A stretch of DNA of 64,000 nucleotides, taken from the NCBI GenBank assembly GCA_947460595.1, contig CANHGS010000012.1:38212-102211 (forward strand). The letters are read 5' to 3'. Numbering within the stretch: position 1 is the stretch's first letter; each line of letters opens with the position of its first letter. The translations under genes were made by a program, and so were the position numbers. This document shows, piece after piece, positions 57,298 to 64,000 of the stretch. Origin of the DNA: Bacteroidota bacterium (GTDB taxonomy: Bacteria > Bacteroidota > Bacteroidia > Chitinophagales > Chitinophagaceae). A model generated the notes under the pieces. That model made no database searches, was not told the DNA's origin, and saw nothing but the letters and a program-made list of their open reading frames with translations.

Positions 57298-58197
57298 TCA
57301 AGCCTTGGGATGGGCTTTGTTAAACGTATCTTTTAATTTTTCAATGCTGTTATGTGTATAGACCTGGGTAGCAGCCAAACTGCTATGACCCAATAATTCC
57401 TTTACGGCATTCAGGTCTGCACCATGGTTCATTAAATGGGTGGCAAAGCTATGCCTCAAAATATGGGGGCTTTTTTTCTGCACCGTAGTGACCATGGCCA
57501 AATATTTCTTTACAAACGCATAGACCGTTCTGGGCTGGAGGGACCTCCCTTTTTCCGTAGTAAACACATAAGCGGGACCAGCCACCTGTATGGGCCTATC
57601 CTGCATATAGGCCGCTAACTGTTCTAACAAATCACCCTCTACCGGTATGATTCGTTCCTTATTTCCTTTTCCCAAAACCTTTACTTGCTTAGAACCCTTA
57701 TCTAATTGGCTTTGCTTTAGTTGGATTAATTCACTCAAACGCATACCGGTTTGGTAAAACAGTTGCATGACCAAGCGCTGGGTTCTTCCATTCCAATCAT
57801 CCGGAAACTCTACTGCGGCAAAAAGGGTATCCAACGCTTGTTCTGCCACAAACACCGGCAATCTTTTTTTTGCCTTTGGCGATACCACCATGGCCATAGG
57901 ACTCACTTTGAGTAAACCCAGACGCAGTTGGTATTTAAAGAAAGATTTGAGGGCCGATATTTTTCGGTTAATAGACTTGGAAGCCAAATCATCATATTCT
58001 TTGATGGTGGCCAACCAACTCTTAACCATACCTGCTGTAATCTGATCCAAGCCAGGTTGGTCAAATTGCTCGGTCAAATATTTGTAAAATTGTTCTAGGT
58101 CTCCCTGATAGGCAATAAGGGTATGCCGCGAATAGCGCTTTTCAAACTGGAGATAATCCAGAAAGGCATTTAATTGGGTATAGTCGCTAATGGGCAT
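57298..58197 (-). CDS. tyrosine recombinase XerC/XerD
   Basis: A 299-residue tyrosine recombinase. The N-terminal core-binding SAM-like domain (FLDYLQFEKRYSRHTLIAYQGDLEQFYKYL) is followed by the catalytic domain with R (TGMRLSELIQL), H-x-x-R (HILRHSFATHL), H (LLGHSSLAATQVYTH) and the nucleophile Tyr in that last motif. The length, the location beside hpf and rpsU, and the lack of element-like genes favour the housekeeping dimer-resolution recombinase over a mobile-element integrase. Whether it is XerC or XerD cannot be told. Confidence 0.9.
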   Translation of the reverse strand: MPISDYTQLNAFLDYLQFEKRYSRHTLIAYQGDLEQFYKYLTEQFDQPGLDQITAGMVKSWLATIKEYDDLASKSINRKISALKSFFKYQLRLGLLKVSPMAMVVSPKAKKRLPVFVAEQALDTLFAAVEFPDDWNGRTQRLVMQLFYQTGMRLSELIQLKQSQLDKGSKQVKVLGKGNKERIIPVEGDLLEQLAAYMQDRPIQVAGPAYVFTTEKGRSLQPRTVYAFVKKYLAMVTTVQKKSPHILRHSFATHLMNHGADLNAVKELLGHSSLAATQVYTHNSIEKLKDTFNKAHPKA

Positions 58198-58256
58198 AAA
58201 AAAGTAGTCTAAAGATATAACTTTAGACTACTCTATAATATTGTGATGAATGAAAA

Positions 58257-58454
58257 TTATCCTTCTATCTTACCGCTAGCAATCTGCTGCTTGTAGATGG
58301 CTTTCAGGATCTGGCCACGACGTACTACAGATGGTTTGGTGAACGCTTGGCGCTCTCTCAGTTGTAATAAGGCTTTAGATTTTTCGAATTTCTTCTTGTA
58401 CTTCTTCAGCGCTTTGTCAATGTTTTCGCAGTCTTTTGAGTCAATGATTAACAT
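58257..58454 (-). CDS. rpsU: 30S ribosomal protein S21
   Basis: The 65-residue bS21: LIIDSKDCENIDKALKKYKKKFEKSKALLQLRERQAFTKPSVVRRGQILKAIYKQQ. It sits near the 3' end of 16S rRNA on the small subunit. Unlike its neighbours, the gene has a strong Shine-Dalgarno, GAGGAGGT at 58463-58470, 8 nt before ATG. In Bacteroidetes such a site is rare and bS21 is known to help hide the anti-Shine-Dalgarno, so autoregulation is likely. A clear promoter lies at 58488-58518, and xerC follows. Confidence 0.95.
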   Translation of the reverse strand: MLIIDSKDCENIDKALKKYKKKFEKSKALLQLRERQAFTKPSVVRRGQILKAIYKQQIASGKIEG

Positions 58455-58462
58455 AAATATAT

Positions 58463-58470
58463 ACCTCCTC
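58463..58470 (-). promoter_or_regulatory. strong Shine-Dalgarno of rpsU
   Basis: GAGGAGGT on the minus strand, 8 nt before the ATG at 58454; it matches the anti-Shine-Dalgarno core over all eight or nearly all bases. The other genes of the window lack such a site. Confidence 0.85.
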
Positions 58471-58487
58471 AGGCGTTTTTAGGAGCG

Positions 58488-58518
58488 CAAAGATAGCATT
58501 TGTGTTTAAAATTCCAAA
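58488..58518 (-). promoter_or_regulatory. promoter of rpsU
   Basis: On the minus strand TTTG (58515-58518) and TATCTTTG (58488-58495) with a 19-bp spacer match the Bacteroidetes consensus exactly. Transcription would start near 58480, leaving a 26-nt leader that contains the Shine-Dalgarno. Confidence 0.85.
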
Positions 58519-58568
58519 TCAAATAATATCAAATAAAAAAAATATCGGCCTAATTGGTAAATTGCAGC

Positions 58569-59159
58569 ATGTTTACAGGCATTATTGAACAAATAGGAAC
58601 CATTCAGTCTATAGAGAAAAACGGCACCAATGCTAGTTTCTGGGTAGCATCTCCCCTTTCTAATGAACTTAAAGTTGACCAAAGTCTGAGTCATAATGGG
58701 GTTTGCCTAACCGTGGAAGCCATTGAAAACGGGAGCCATAAAGTAACGGCCATTGAAGAAACCTTGAAAAAAACCAGTTTGAGTACTTGGCAAGAGGGGC
58801 AGATTCTAAACCTAGAGCGCTGTATGCTCATGAATGGGAGATTGGACGGCCATATTGTTCAGGGGCATGTAGACTGTACGGCTACCTGTACCTATTTTAA
58901 AACCCTAGATGGCAGCTGGGAATACCAGTTTGAATTCCCACATGGTTTTGAACACTTGGTCATTGAAAAAGGCAGTATTGCCGTAAATGGCACTAGCCTA
59001 ACCTGTTTTGCTGTAGCAAACAATCGCTTTAGCGTAGCCATTATCCCTTACACTTATGAACATACCAGTATTCAACAAGTAACAAAAGGAACTACGGTTA
59101 ATATAGAATTTGACATCCTGGGCAAATACGTTCAGCGCTGGATGCAATTCAAAGACTAG
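58569..59159 (+). CDS. ribE: riboflavin synthase, alpha subunit
   Basis: The start is ATG 58569 (MFTGIIEQIGTI), the invariant N-terminus of the family; an in-frame TTG at 58554 is rejected. The 196 residues contain two lumazine-binding repeats: residues 1-95 (GVCLTVEAI) and 97-190 (LDGHIVQGHVDCT, VNGTSLTCFAV). It makes riboflavin from two molecules of 6,7-dimethyl-8-ribityllumazine as a trimer. It is transcribed divergently from rpsU and overlaps the convergent hscA stop by 4 bp. No FMN riboswitch is visible in the 114-bp upstream gap. Confidence 0.95.
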   Translation: MFTGIIEQIGTIQSIEKNGTNASFWVASPLSNELKVDQSLSHNGVCLTVEAIENGSHKVTAIEETLKKTSLSTWQEGQILNLERCMLMNGRLDGHIVQGHVDCTATCTYFKTLDGSWEYQFEFPHGFEHLVIEKGSIAVNGTSLTCFAVANNRFSVAIIPYTYEHTSIQQVTKGTTVNIEFDILGKYVQRWMQFKD

Positions 59160-61012
59160 ATGGTTTTTCCCTTTAAAGCACCACTTACCGCTTGATCCAT
59201 GGCACGCTCAGCAAATGGACGTGAAATTTCATTTAATGCTTCTATCTTACTCTGAATCAAGTTTTTATCTTCCATTGTCAAAGCCAGCTGAAGCGCTTGC
59301 ATAGCAGTTGCAGTATCTATGAGTTCTGACTGGGTCAATAGACCCTGATTCTTAGCAATGAACTTCTCGGTCACTGCCAAGATCTGTTCACCCTCTGTTC
59401 TAGCTTCTACCAAGGCCCTAGTAACCATGTCTTGCCTGGCATTGGTTAAGCTATCTAGTAGCATTTGCTCCACTTCTTCATCGGTTAAGCCAAACTGGGG
59501 TTTTACTTCAATACTCTGTTCCACTCCACTACGTAACTCTTTGGCTTTCACTATTAAAATACCATCTGCATCAATTAAAAATTGAACTTCCACCTTGGGT
59601 AATCCAGCTGGCATACCCGGAATTCCTGTCAGGTTAAACTCCGCCAACTTACGATTATCCTTGACCATGTCACGCTCCCCCTGGTAGACCGAGATACGCA
59701 TACTACCCTGTCCATCTACATGGGTAGTGTATTGCCTTCCCACTGAAGTTGGAATCTTGGCATTTCTAGGAACCAATACATCCATTAACCCGCCCATGGT
59801 TTCAATACCTAGGCTTAGCGGCGTTATATCTAGTAATAAGAAATCTTTGTTATTGCCTGCCAAGATATCGGCCTGAATGGCTGCGCCTAGAGCCACTACC
59901 TCGTCTGGATTCACAGAATCATTCACGGGTTTGCCAAAAAAGGTACTTACGGCTGTCTTTACGGCCGGAACGCGGGTACTACCTCCCACCATGACAATGG
60001 TGTCAATCTTGTCAGTAGTTAGCTTAGCATCGGCCAATGCACGGCCACAACAATCAATGGTCTTAGCTATAAACGGAGCAATCAAACCCTCAAATTCAGT
60101 CTTGGTAATACTTAACACTTCTCCATTCCATTCTGTAGAGAACCTATCGTGACTACTTAAATGCTTTTTGGCTTCTTCCGCCTTGAGCCTAAGCCCCTGG
60201 GCCAAAGCCTGGTGATGCTTCAGGTCTTCCATGGTAATACCACCCGCCTGCATCCAAAACTGCATAATGGCCCTATCTAGGTCATCGCCACCCAAATAAG
60301 TATCTCCGTTGGTGCTAAGTACCTCAAATATGCCATTACTGATCTGCAAAATGGAAACGTCAAAAGTTCCGCCACCTAGGTCATAGACCGCAATGGTGGC
60401 TTCCTGATCTGCTTTTAAACCCAATCCATAGGCCAAACTGGCGGCGGTGGGCTCATTCACAATGCGCATCACGTCAAGTCCTGCCAATTTACCCGCGTCA
60501 CGGGTTGCCTGACGCTGAGCATCGTTAAAATAAGCTGGAACCGTAATCACCGCCTTGGTTACAGGGGTCTTTAAAATATGCTCGGCTCTATGCTTGAGTT
60601 CTTTGAGAATAAAAGAAGACAATTCAATGGGTGAAAAGAACTGATCACCCACCTGTACTTTTACCAAACTCTCGGTATTATCGTCAATGACTTTGTAGGC
60701 AAAATAGCCCGCATTGTCCTGAATATCTTTAAAACTTTTTCCCATTAATCGCTTGGAACTGAATATAGTACGCTGTGGATCCTGTTCTAAAAATTGAAGT
60801 GCAGTTTCTCCCACGGTTGGATTACCAAACTCGTCAAAATGCACAATACTGGGCACCAAACTACTGGTATTGAATTCCCTTAGCGCCACTGGTTGCTTGG
60901 TCTCTGGGTGAATAATGGCCACCAAACTATTGGTGGTTCCTAGGTCTATCCCTACAATCATTTCTGCCTGCTGCAGGGATCCGGTTGCTATATTGATGCC
61001 AATTTTTGCCAT
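59156..61012 (-). CDS. hscA: Fe-S cluster assembly chaperone HscA (Hsp70 family)
   Basis: A 618-residue Hsp70 with the ATPase domain (VGIDLGTTNSLVAI, AVITVPAYFNDAQRQATRDAG, AVYDLGGGTFDVSIL, VMVGGSTRVP) and the substrate-binding domain (LLLDITPLSLGIETMGGLMDVLV). The 17-residue lead before VGIDLG and the absence of the DnaK C-terminal disordered lid match HscA over DnaK. It releases Fe-S clusters from IscU with HscB; those genes are not in the window. An exact TACATTTG box (61039-61046) lies upstream. A start at 60961 would remove the lead. Confidence 0.88.
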   Translation of the reverse strand: MAKIGINIATGSLQQAEMIVGIDLGTTNSLVAIIHPETKQPVALREFNTSSLVPSIVHFDEFGNPTVGETALQFLEQDPQRTIFSSKRLMGKSFKDIQDNAGYFAYKVIDDNTESLVKVQVGDQFFSPIELSSFILKELKHRAEHILKTPVTKAVITVPAYFNDAQRQATRDAGKLAGLDVMRIVNEPTAASLAYGLGLKADQEATIAVYDLGGGTFDVSILQISNGIFEVLSTNGDTYLGGDDLDRAIMQFWMQAGGITMEDLKHHQALAQGLRLKAEEAKKHLSSHDRFSTEWNGEVLSITKTEFEGLIAPFIAKTIDCCGRALADAKLTTDKIDTIVMVGGSTRVPAVKTAVSTFFGKPVNDSVNPDEVVALGAAIQADILAGNNKDFLLLDITPLSLGIETMGGLMDVLVPRNAKIPTSVGRQYTTHVDGQGSMRISVYQGERDMVKDNRKLAEFNLTGIPGMPAGLPKVEVQFLIDADGILIVKAKELRSGVEQSIEVKPQFGLTDEEVEQMLLDSLTNARQDMVTRALVEARTEGEQILAVTEKFIAKNQGLLTQSELIDTATAMQALQLALTMEDKNLIQSKIEALNEISRPFAERAMDQAVSGALKGKTI

Positions 61013-61038
61013 AAGACTATTTAAAAGCTAGAAGAACG

Positions 61039-61046
61039 CAAATGTA
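61039..61046 (-). promoter_or_regulatory. putative -7 box for hscA
   Basis: An exact TAnnTTTG (TACATTTG on the minus strand) 26 bp upstream of the hscA start; no clear TTG at 19-20 bp. Confidence 0.4.
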
Positions 61047-61090
61047 GAACAAGCGCGCATTGGGTTTGTTGCGATTTCAGGAATCTAATC

Positions 61091-61480
61091 CTAACTTTCT
61101 ACTACCCTGGTGCGGCTCAGGTAATCATGAAGGGGGACACCCAAGAATGCATTGAATAAAAAATCAATGAGCACCAACCGGCTCAAAGACCTGATAAAGA
61201 TGGCTCCCAGACTTGGCTTACCACCTTTTAAAGTAACTACCTTGCTGACTGTTAACCACTTACCAGGTGTTTTTTGAAATAATAGTTCAAATAGAAAATA
61301 AAAAACAAATATCGCGCCAGCAAAAAACCACCAAAAATTAATGGGTTTAAAATGCCAATACACTACATAGAATTTCCAAAACTGAAAGCCGCCCATGGCC
61401 AATATAAAGACAAGAAAGCCGTCTACCAGAAAATTTAGGACTCGGGTTCCATCCCCCACTTTTTGCAAATTTTCATTCAT
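61091..61480 (-). CDS. RDD family membrane protein
   Basis: A 129-residue protein with the RDD signature layout: [20 protein letters not shown] in helix 1 with the R and D residues, a second helix ([17 protein letters not shown]), the cytoplasmic-loop signature [23 protein letters not shown] and a final amphipathic [13 protein letters not shown] helix. RDD proteins have been tied to ion/proton transport, but the role here is unknown. It is divergent from tyrS. A TATTTTTG sits immediately upstream (61485-61492), leaving almost no leader. Confidence 0.85.
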   Translation of the reverse strand: MNENLQKVGDGTRVLNFLVDGFLVFILAMGGFQFWKFYVVYWHFKPINFWWFFAGAIFVFYFLFELLFQKTPGKWLTVSKVVTLKGGKPSLGAIFIRSLSRLVLIDFLFNAFLGVPLHDYLSRTRVVES

Positions 61481-61538
61481 ACTGCAAAAATATCGGCTTT
61501 AGCCCATTAAATTTCAATAGCCAACCAAGAGAACTAAT

Positions 61539-61546
61539 TACTTTTG
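61539..61546 (+). promoter_or_regulatory. -7 box of tyrS
   Basis: TACTTTTG is an exact match to TAnnTTTG, 17 bp before the tyrS ATG, giving a very short leader. The upstream TTG is weak (TTTC at about 61512). Confidence 0.6.
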
Positions 61547-61563
61547 CGCAAATTGACAAAGAG

Positions 61564-62847
61564 ATGCATTTAATAGAAGATTTACAATGGAGGGGAATGA
61601 TTCAGGATATCATGCCCGGAACAAAGGAATTATTGGAAAAAGAAATGGTGTCTGGCTATATTGGTTTTGACCCCACCTCAGACAGTCTACATATTGGCAG
61701 CCTAGTTCCTATTTTACTCTTGGTGCATCTTCAAAAAGCCGGTCACAAACCCTTTGCCCTAGTGGGCGGTGCTACCGGTATGGTGGGCGATCCTAGTGGT
61801 AAGAGCGAGGAAAGAAACCTCTTGAGCGAAGAAATTCTGCAGTTTAACCAAGCAGGTGTGCGCAAGCAATTGAGTAAATTCTTAGACTTTAATTCTGATA
61901 AGCCCAATGCGGCAGAACTAGTAAACAACTATGACTGGTTCAAAGACTTTAGCTTTCTGCACTTCATCAGAGACGTGGGTAAGCATATTACCGTGAACTA
62001 TATGATGGCCAAGGATAGCGTGAAAAAACGCTTAGAAGGCGAAACCGGTATGAGTTTTACGGAGTTCACCTACCAATTGGTACAGGGCTATGATTTTTAC
62101 TGGCTCTACCAGAACCGCAATTGCAAACTACAAATGGGTGGCTCTGACCAATGGGGTAATATTGTTACCGGTACGGAACTGGTTAGAAGAAAGGCTGGTG
62201 GCGAAGCTTTTGCCTTTACTTGCCCCCTCATTACCAAGGCCGATGGTGGCAAGTTTGGTAAAACCGAAAAAGGAAACGTTTGGTTGGACCCCAAAAAGAC
62301 CAGCCCCTACCAATTCTATCAGTTCTGGTTAAACGCCAGTGACGAGGACGCCAAAAAATGGATCAAGATCTTTACCCTCCTTTCTATTGAAGAGATTGAA
62401 ACCCTTTTGCAACAACAGGAAGCGGCACCCCATGAGCGTGCTTTGCAAAAGAAACTAGCAGAAGAACTCACTTGTTTTGTACATAGCCGTGCCGATTATG
62501 ACTTTGCCGTAAAAGCTTCTGAGATCTTATTTGGCAATGCCACTACCGAGATTCTCCAAAGCCTGAATGAAGAACAACTCTTACAAGTCATGGAGGGTGT
62601 TCCAAGCATTGAAATTTCCCGTGGAACACTTAGCGATGGCTATGAAATGGTGAGCTTTTTGGCCGATACCCAGATCTTCCCCAGCAAGGGTGAAGCCCGT
62701 AAATTGTGGCAGGCTGGTGGCTTGAGCTTGAATAAAACCAAGATTTCAACGGATAAGACCTCAGTTGGCTTGAGCGATTTATTACAAGACAAATACTTGC
62801 TGGTTCAAAAGGGCAAGAAAAACTACTATTTGGTAAAAGCAGTCTAG
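61564..62847 (+). CDS. tyrS: tyrosyl-tRNA synthetase
   Basis: A 427-residue class I synthetase: [19 protein letters not shown] with the HIGH-type [48 protein letters not shown], and the KMSKS-type motif [11 protein letters not shown], followed by a C-terminal S4-like RNA-binding domain ([19 protein letters not shown]). It charges the tRNA-Tyr seen at 56428 with tyrosine. It has a short leader with a -7 box at 61539 and a bidirectional terminator after it. Confidence 0.96.
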   Translation: MHLIEDLQWRGMIQDIMPGTKELLEKEMVSGYIGFDPTSDSLHIGSLVPILLLVHLQKAGHKPFALVGGATGMVGDPSGKSEERNLLSEEILQFNQAGVRKQLSKFLDFNSDKPNAAELVNNYDWFKDFSFLHFIRDVGKHITVNYMMAKDSVKKRLEGETGMSFTEFTYQLVQGYDFYWLYQNRNCKLQMGGSDQWGNIVTGTELVRRKAGGEAFAFTCPLITKADGGKFGKTEKGNVWLDPKKTSPYQFYQFWLNASDEDAKKWIKIFTLLSIEEIETLLQQQEAAPHERALQKKLAEELTCFVHSRADYDFAVKASEILFGNATTEILQSLNEEQLLQVMEGVPSIEISRGTLSDGYEMVSFLADTQIFPSKGEARKLWQAGGLSLNKTKISTDKTSVGLSDLLQDKYLLVQKGKKNYYLVKAV

Positions 62848-62865
62848 CTTTTACTAGGCCGCATA

Positions 62866-62899
62866 AAAAAGGGTTGAACCGCGTGGCTCAACCCTTTTT
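62866..62899. terminator. bidirectional intrinsic terminator between tyrS and the GDSL hydrolase
   Basis: A 12-bp perfect stem (AAAAAGGGTTGA, 62866-62877; TCAACCCTTTTT, 62888-62899) with a 10-nt loop; U-tracts are read on both strands, so it serves both convergent genes. Confidence 0.92.
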
Positions 62900-62915
62900 C
62901 TTTAATGGTTAGTGG

Positions 62916-63596
62916 CTATTTAACAGCCTTAATTTCTTTCCACATGGCTTCAGCAACAAATTGCTGACCAGCAGGATTTAAGTGTACCCTATCAGAAGTC
63001 AGGACACCCTTCTCCTTATTTTCAGGATTGTTCTTCAAAGAATACTCATGGAACAAGCTTCTCAAATCAACTAGTTGCAATTGCTTCTTAGCTGCAAAAC
63101 TTCTAATCCAACCACTATAAAGGTTTAGGTCTCCGTCTTGCTGATTGCTATTATCATGACGCTCACCAATAGCTGCAGGTGTACAAAGAATTACCTTGGC
63201 TCCTCCCGCCTGAATTTTGGTTACCAGGGCCTCATAAAACTTCCCGAATTTGTCATAATCGGTACCCGTTCCAGAGCTGGCTTTATGCCATACATCGTTC
63301 ACACCAATATAGACAAGCACAATGTCTGGACTTTTTTGCAACACATCCTGCTCCAAACGCAAATACAGGTCATAAACTTTGTTGCCACTTACCCCTGCCC
63401 CAATGGTCTCATATTTATCTGTTAACCCCTCTTTTTGGATAATGGTGTCTATTAAACGAATATATCCACCGGGATTCACGCCAGCTTGGGTAATACTATC
63501 TCCAAAGAACAATACTTTCTTTTTCTTGTCATATTTAAAAGACATCAGGATCATGCAGGCTACAAATACGCCTAGTAAAATGAGTTTGTTGGTCAT
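62916..63596 (-). CDS. SGNH/GDSL-type hydrolase, exported or membrane-anchored
   Basis: About 226 residues from ATG 63596 (MTNKLILLGVFVACMILMS), chosen because a signal/anchor helix follows it; a longer ORF to 63665 adds a second hydrophobic stretch. Block I VLFFGDSITQAGVNPGG carries the nucleophile Ser, block III YIGVNDVW the oxyanion Asn, and block V SDRVHLNPAG the catalytic Asp-x-x-His. It should be an esterase or carbohydrate deacetylase; its substrate is unknown. Confidence 0.85.
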   Translation of the reverse strand: MTNKLILLGVFVACMILMSFKYDKKKKVLFFGDSITQAGVNPGGYIRLIDTIIQKEGLTDKYETIGAGVSGNKVYDLYLRLEQDVLQKSPDIVLVYIGVNDVWHKASSGTGTDYDKFGKFYEALVTKIQAGGAKVILCTPAAIGERHDNSNQQDGDLNLYSGWIRSFAAKKQLQLVDLRSLFHEYSLKNNPENKEKGVLTSDRVHLNPAGQQFVAEAMWKEIKAVK

Positions 63597-63766
63597 GGCT
63601 TTGATTGAATGGATTAATTGGAATAAATTGGCAATAAATATAAATGTTAAAATCCTCAGTTCCACTCAATTGGCCCAATTTTCTGCGCCATAAGTCATGG
63701 TTTAAGTTCAACAAAGAATTATTTTTGCAGTAACAGTAGGTATTTGAGCAGAATAGCTTTAAAAAA

Positions 63767-63798
63767 TTTGGAACAAATGTAGGACACCCTTATTTTTG
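63767..63798 (+). promoter_or_regulatory. promoter of tRNA-Gln
   Basis: TTTG (63767-63770) and TATTTTTG (63791-63798) with a 20-bp spacer, an exact Bacteroidetes promoter 30 bp before the tRNA. Confidence 0.85.
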
Positions 63799-63828
63799 CA
63801 GCCCATTCAATCAAATGGATGGGGGAAT

Positions 63829-63899
63829 TGCCTGATAGTATAATGGTAGTACGACTGTTTTTGGTGCAGTTTGTCTTGGTTCGAATCCAGGTCGGGCAA
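63829..63899 (+). tRNA. tRNA-Gln (TTG)
   Basis: 71-nt cloverleaf: acceptor TGCCTGA/TCGGGCA (one T-G pair), anticodon stem ACTGT/GCAGT, loop TTTTGGT giving anticodon TTG, and T-loop GGTTCGAATCC. No encoded CCA. It is read from its own promoter. Confidence 0.95.
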
Positions 63900-63910
63900 C
63901 AATAAGAAGT

Positions 63911-63941
63911 AAATAAGTGGTTGATTTTCAACCACTTATTT
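63911..63941 (+). terminator. terminator hairpin after tRNA-Gln
   Basis: A 13-bp perfect stem (63911-63923 and 63929-63941, loop ATTTT) 11 bp after the tRNA; the 3' arm ends TTATTTCGTTT, a modest U-tract. Confidence 0.75.
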
Positions 63942-64000
63942 CGTTTAAGGAGGTCCCAAAACCCGTTTTTCCCCTATTTGTTCCCCTATTTTGAGGGAAA

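Noticed and set aside
57298..58197. Reading the tyrosine recombinase as a mobile-element integrase
   Set aside because: It is beside hpf, rpsU and ribE with no element genes or att repeats, and has the length and motifs of XerC/XerD.
58455..58568. Possible FMN riboswitch before riboflavin synthase
   Set aside because: The gap is only 114 bp, shared with the rpsU promoter, and has none of the conserved RFN-element segments.
63719..63931. 70-residue minus-strand frame near the end
   Set aside because: It is antisense to tRNA-Gln and its promoter; no protein features.

Overview
The window reads as chromosome of a Bacteroidetes bacterium, most likely Chitinophagaceae. The supporting signs are an AT-rich genome, start regions mostly without Shine-Dalgarno sequences, promoters of the TTTG-N19-TAnnTTTG type, Bacteroidetes-type RpoB/RpoC lengths, a DUF4833 protein, and an rpsU gene that is one of the few with a strong Shine-Dalgarno. 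Genus assignment is an inference. No CRISPR array, insertion sequence, rRNA or clear prophage was seen.

Positions 1-6014: the end of an FAD-dependent oxidoreductase of geranylgeranyl-reductase type, then a compact minus-strand beta-mannan operon. It encodes a secreted GH26 mannanase, a sodium/solute symporter, a GH130 mannosylglucose phosphorylase and an AGE-family mannobiose 2-epimerase. The set matches the cytoplasmic mannobiose pathway known from Bacteroides fragilis.

Positions 6157-18984: an exopolysaccharide locus with five glycosyltransferases (four GT2, one GT-B), a Wzy/WaaL-like membrane protein, a Wzz/tyrosine-kinase-like co-polymerase, a short TolC-like outer-membrane protein, a hexapeptide acyltransferase, and a phosphoglycosyl transferase. 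The transferase carries a degenerate receiver domain and follows a stand-alone receiver gene. An unlisted 47-residue membrane protein (11119-11262) is wedged between two of these genes. Neither a Wzx flippase nor a Wza exporter is present here.

Positions 19033-30252: a quinone-oxidoreductase/MaoC fusion paired with an acyl-CoA dehydrogenase; a hybrid histidine kinase with an N-terminal HNOBA-like domain next to a sigma-54 response regulator; then a second envelope operon with a Gfo/Idh/MocA oxidoreductase, a polyprenyl-phosphate sugar transferase and a FemAB/GNAT-like protein.

Positions 30374-42568: mostly secreted or envelope proteins (a BNR-repeat protein, a LolA-like protein, a BamA-like barrel protein, a DUF4833 protein, a DUF1080 hydrolase, an OmpH/Skp-like chaperone), plus FabV, IspD, a heptose-7-phosphate kinase and an APC permease. 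Several intrinsic terminators punctuate this part.

Positions 42687-56732: the classical information-processing block, all on the minus strand. In transcription order it is tRNA-Thr(TGT), tRNA-Tyr, tRNA-Gly, tRNA-Thr(GGT), tuf, tRNA-Trp, secE, nusG, rplK, rplA, rplJ, rplL, rpoB, rpoC. Clear promoters precede the tRNA cluster and rplK, and terminators follow nusG, rplL and rpoC.

Positions 56800-64000: ribosome hibernation factor, XerC/D recombinase, rpsU, riboflavin synthase, HscA, an RDD protein, tyrS, a GDSL hydrolase, and tRNA-Gln(TTG) with a near-perfect promoter and a strong downstream hairpin.
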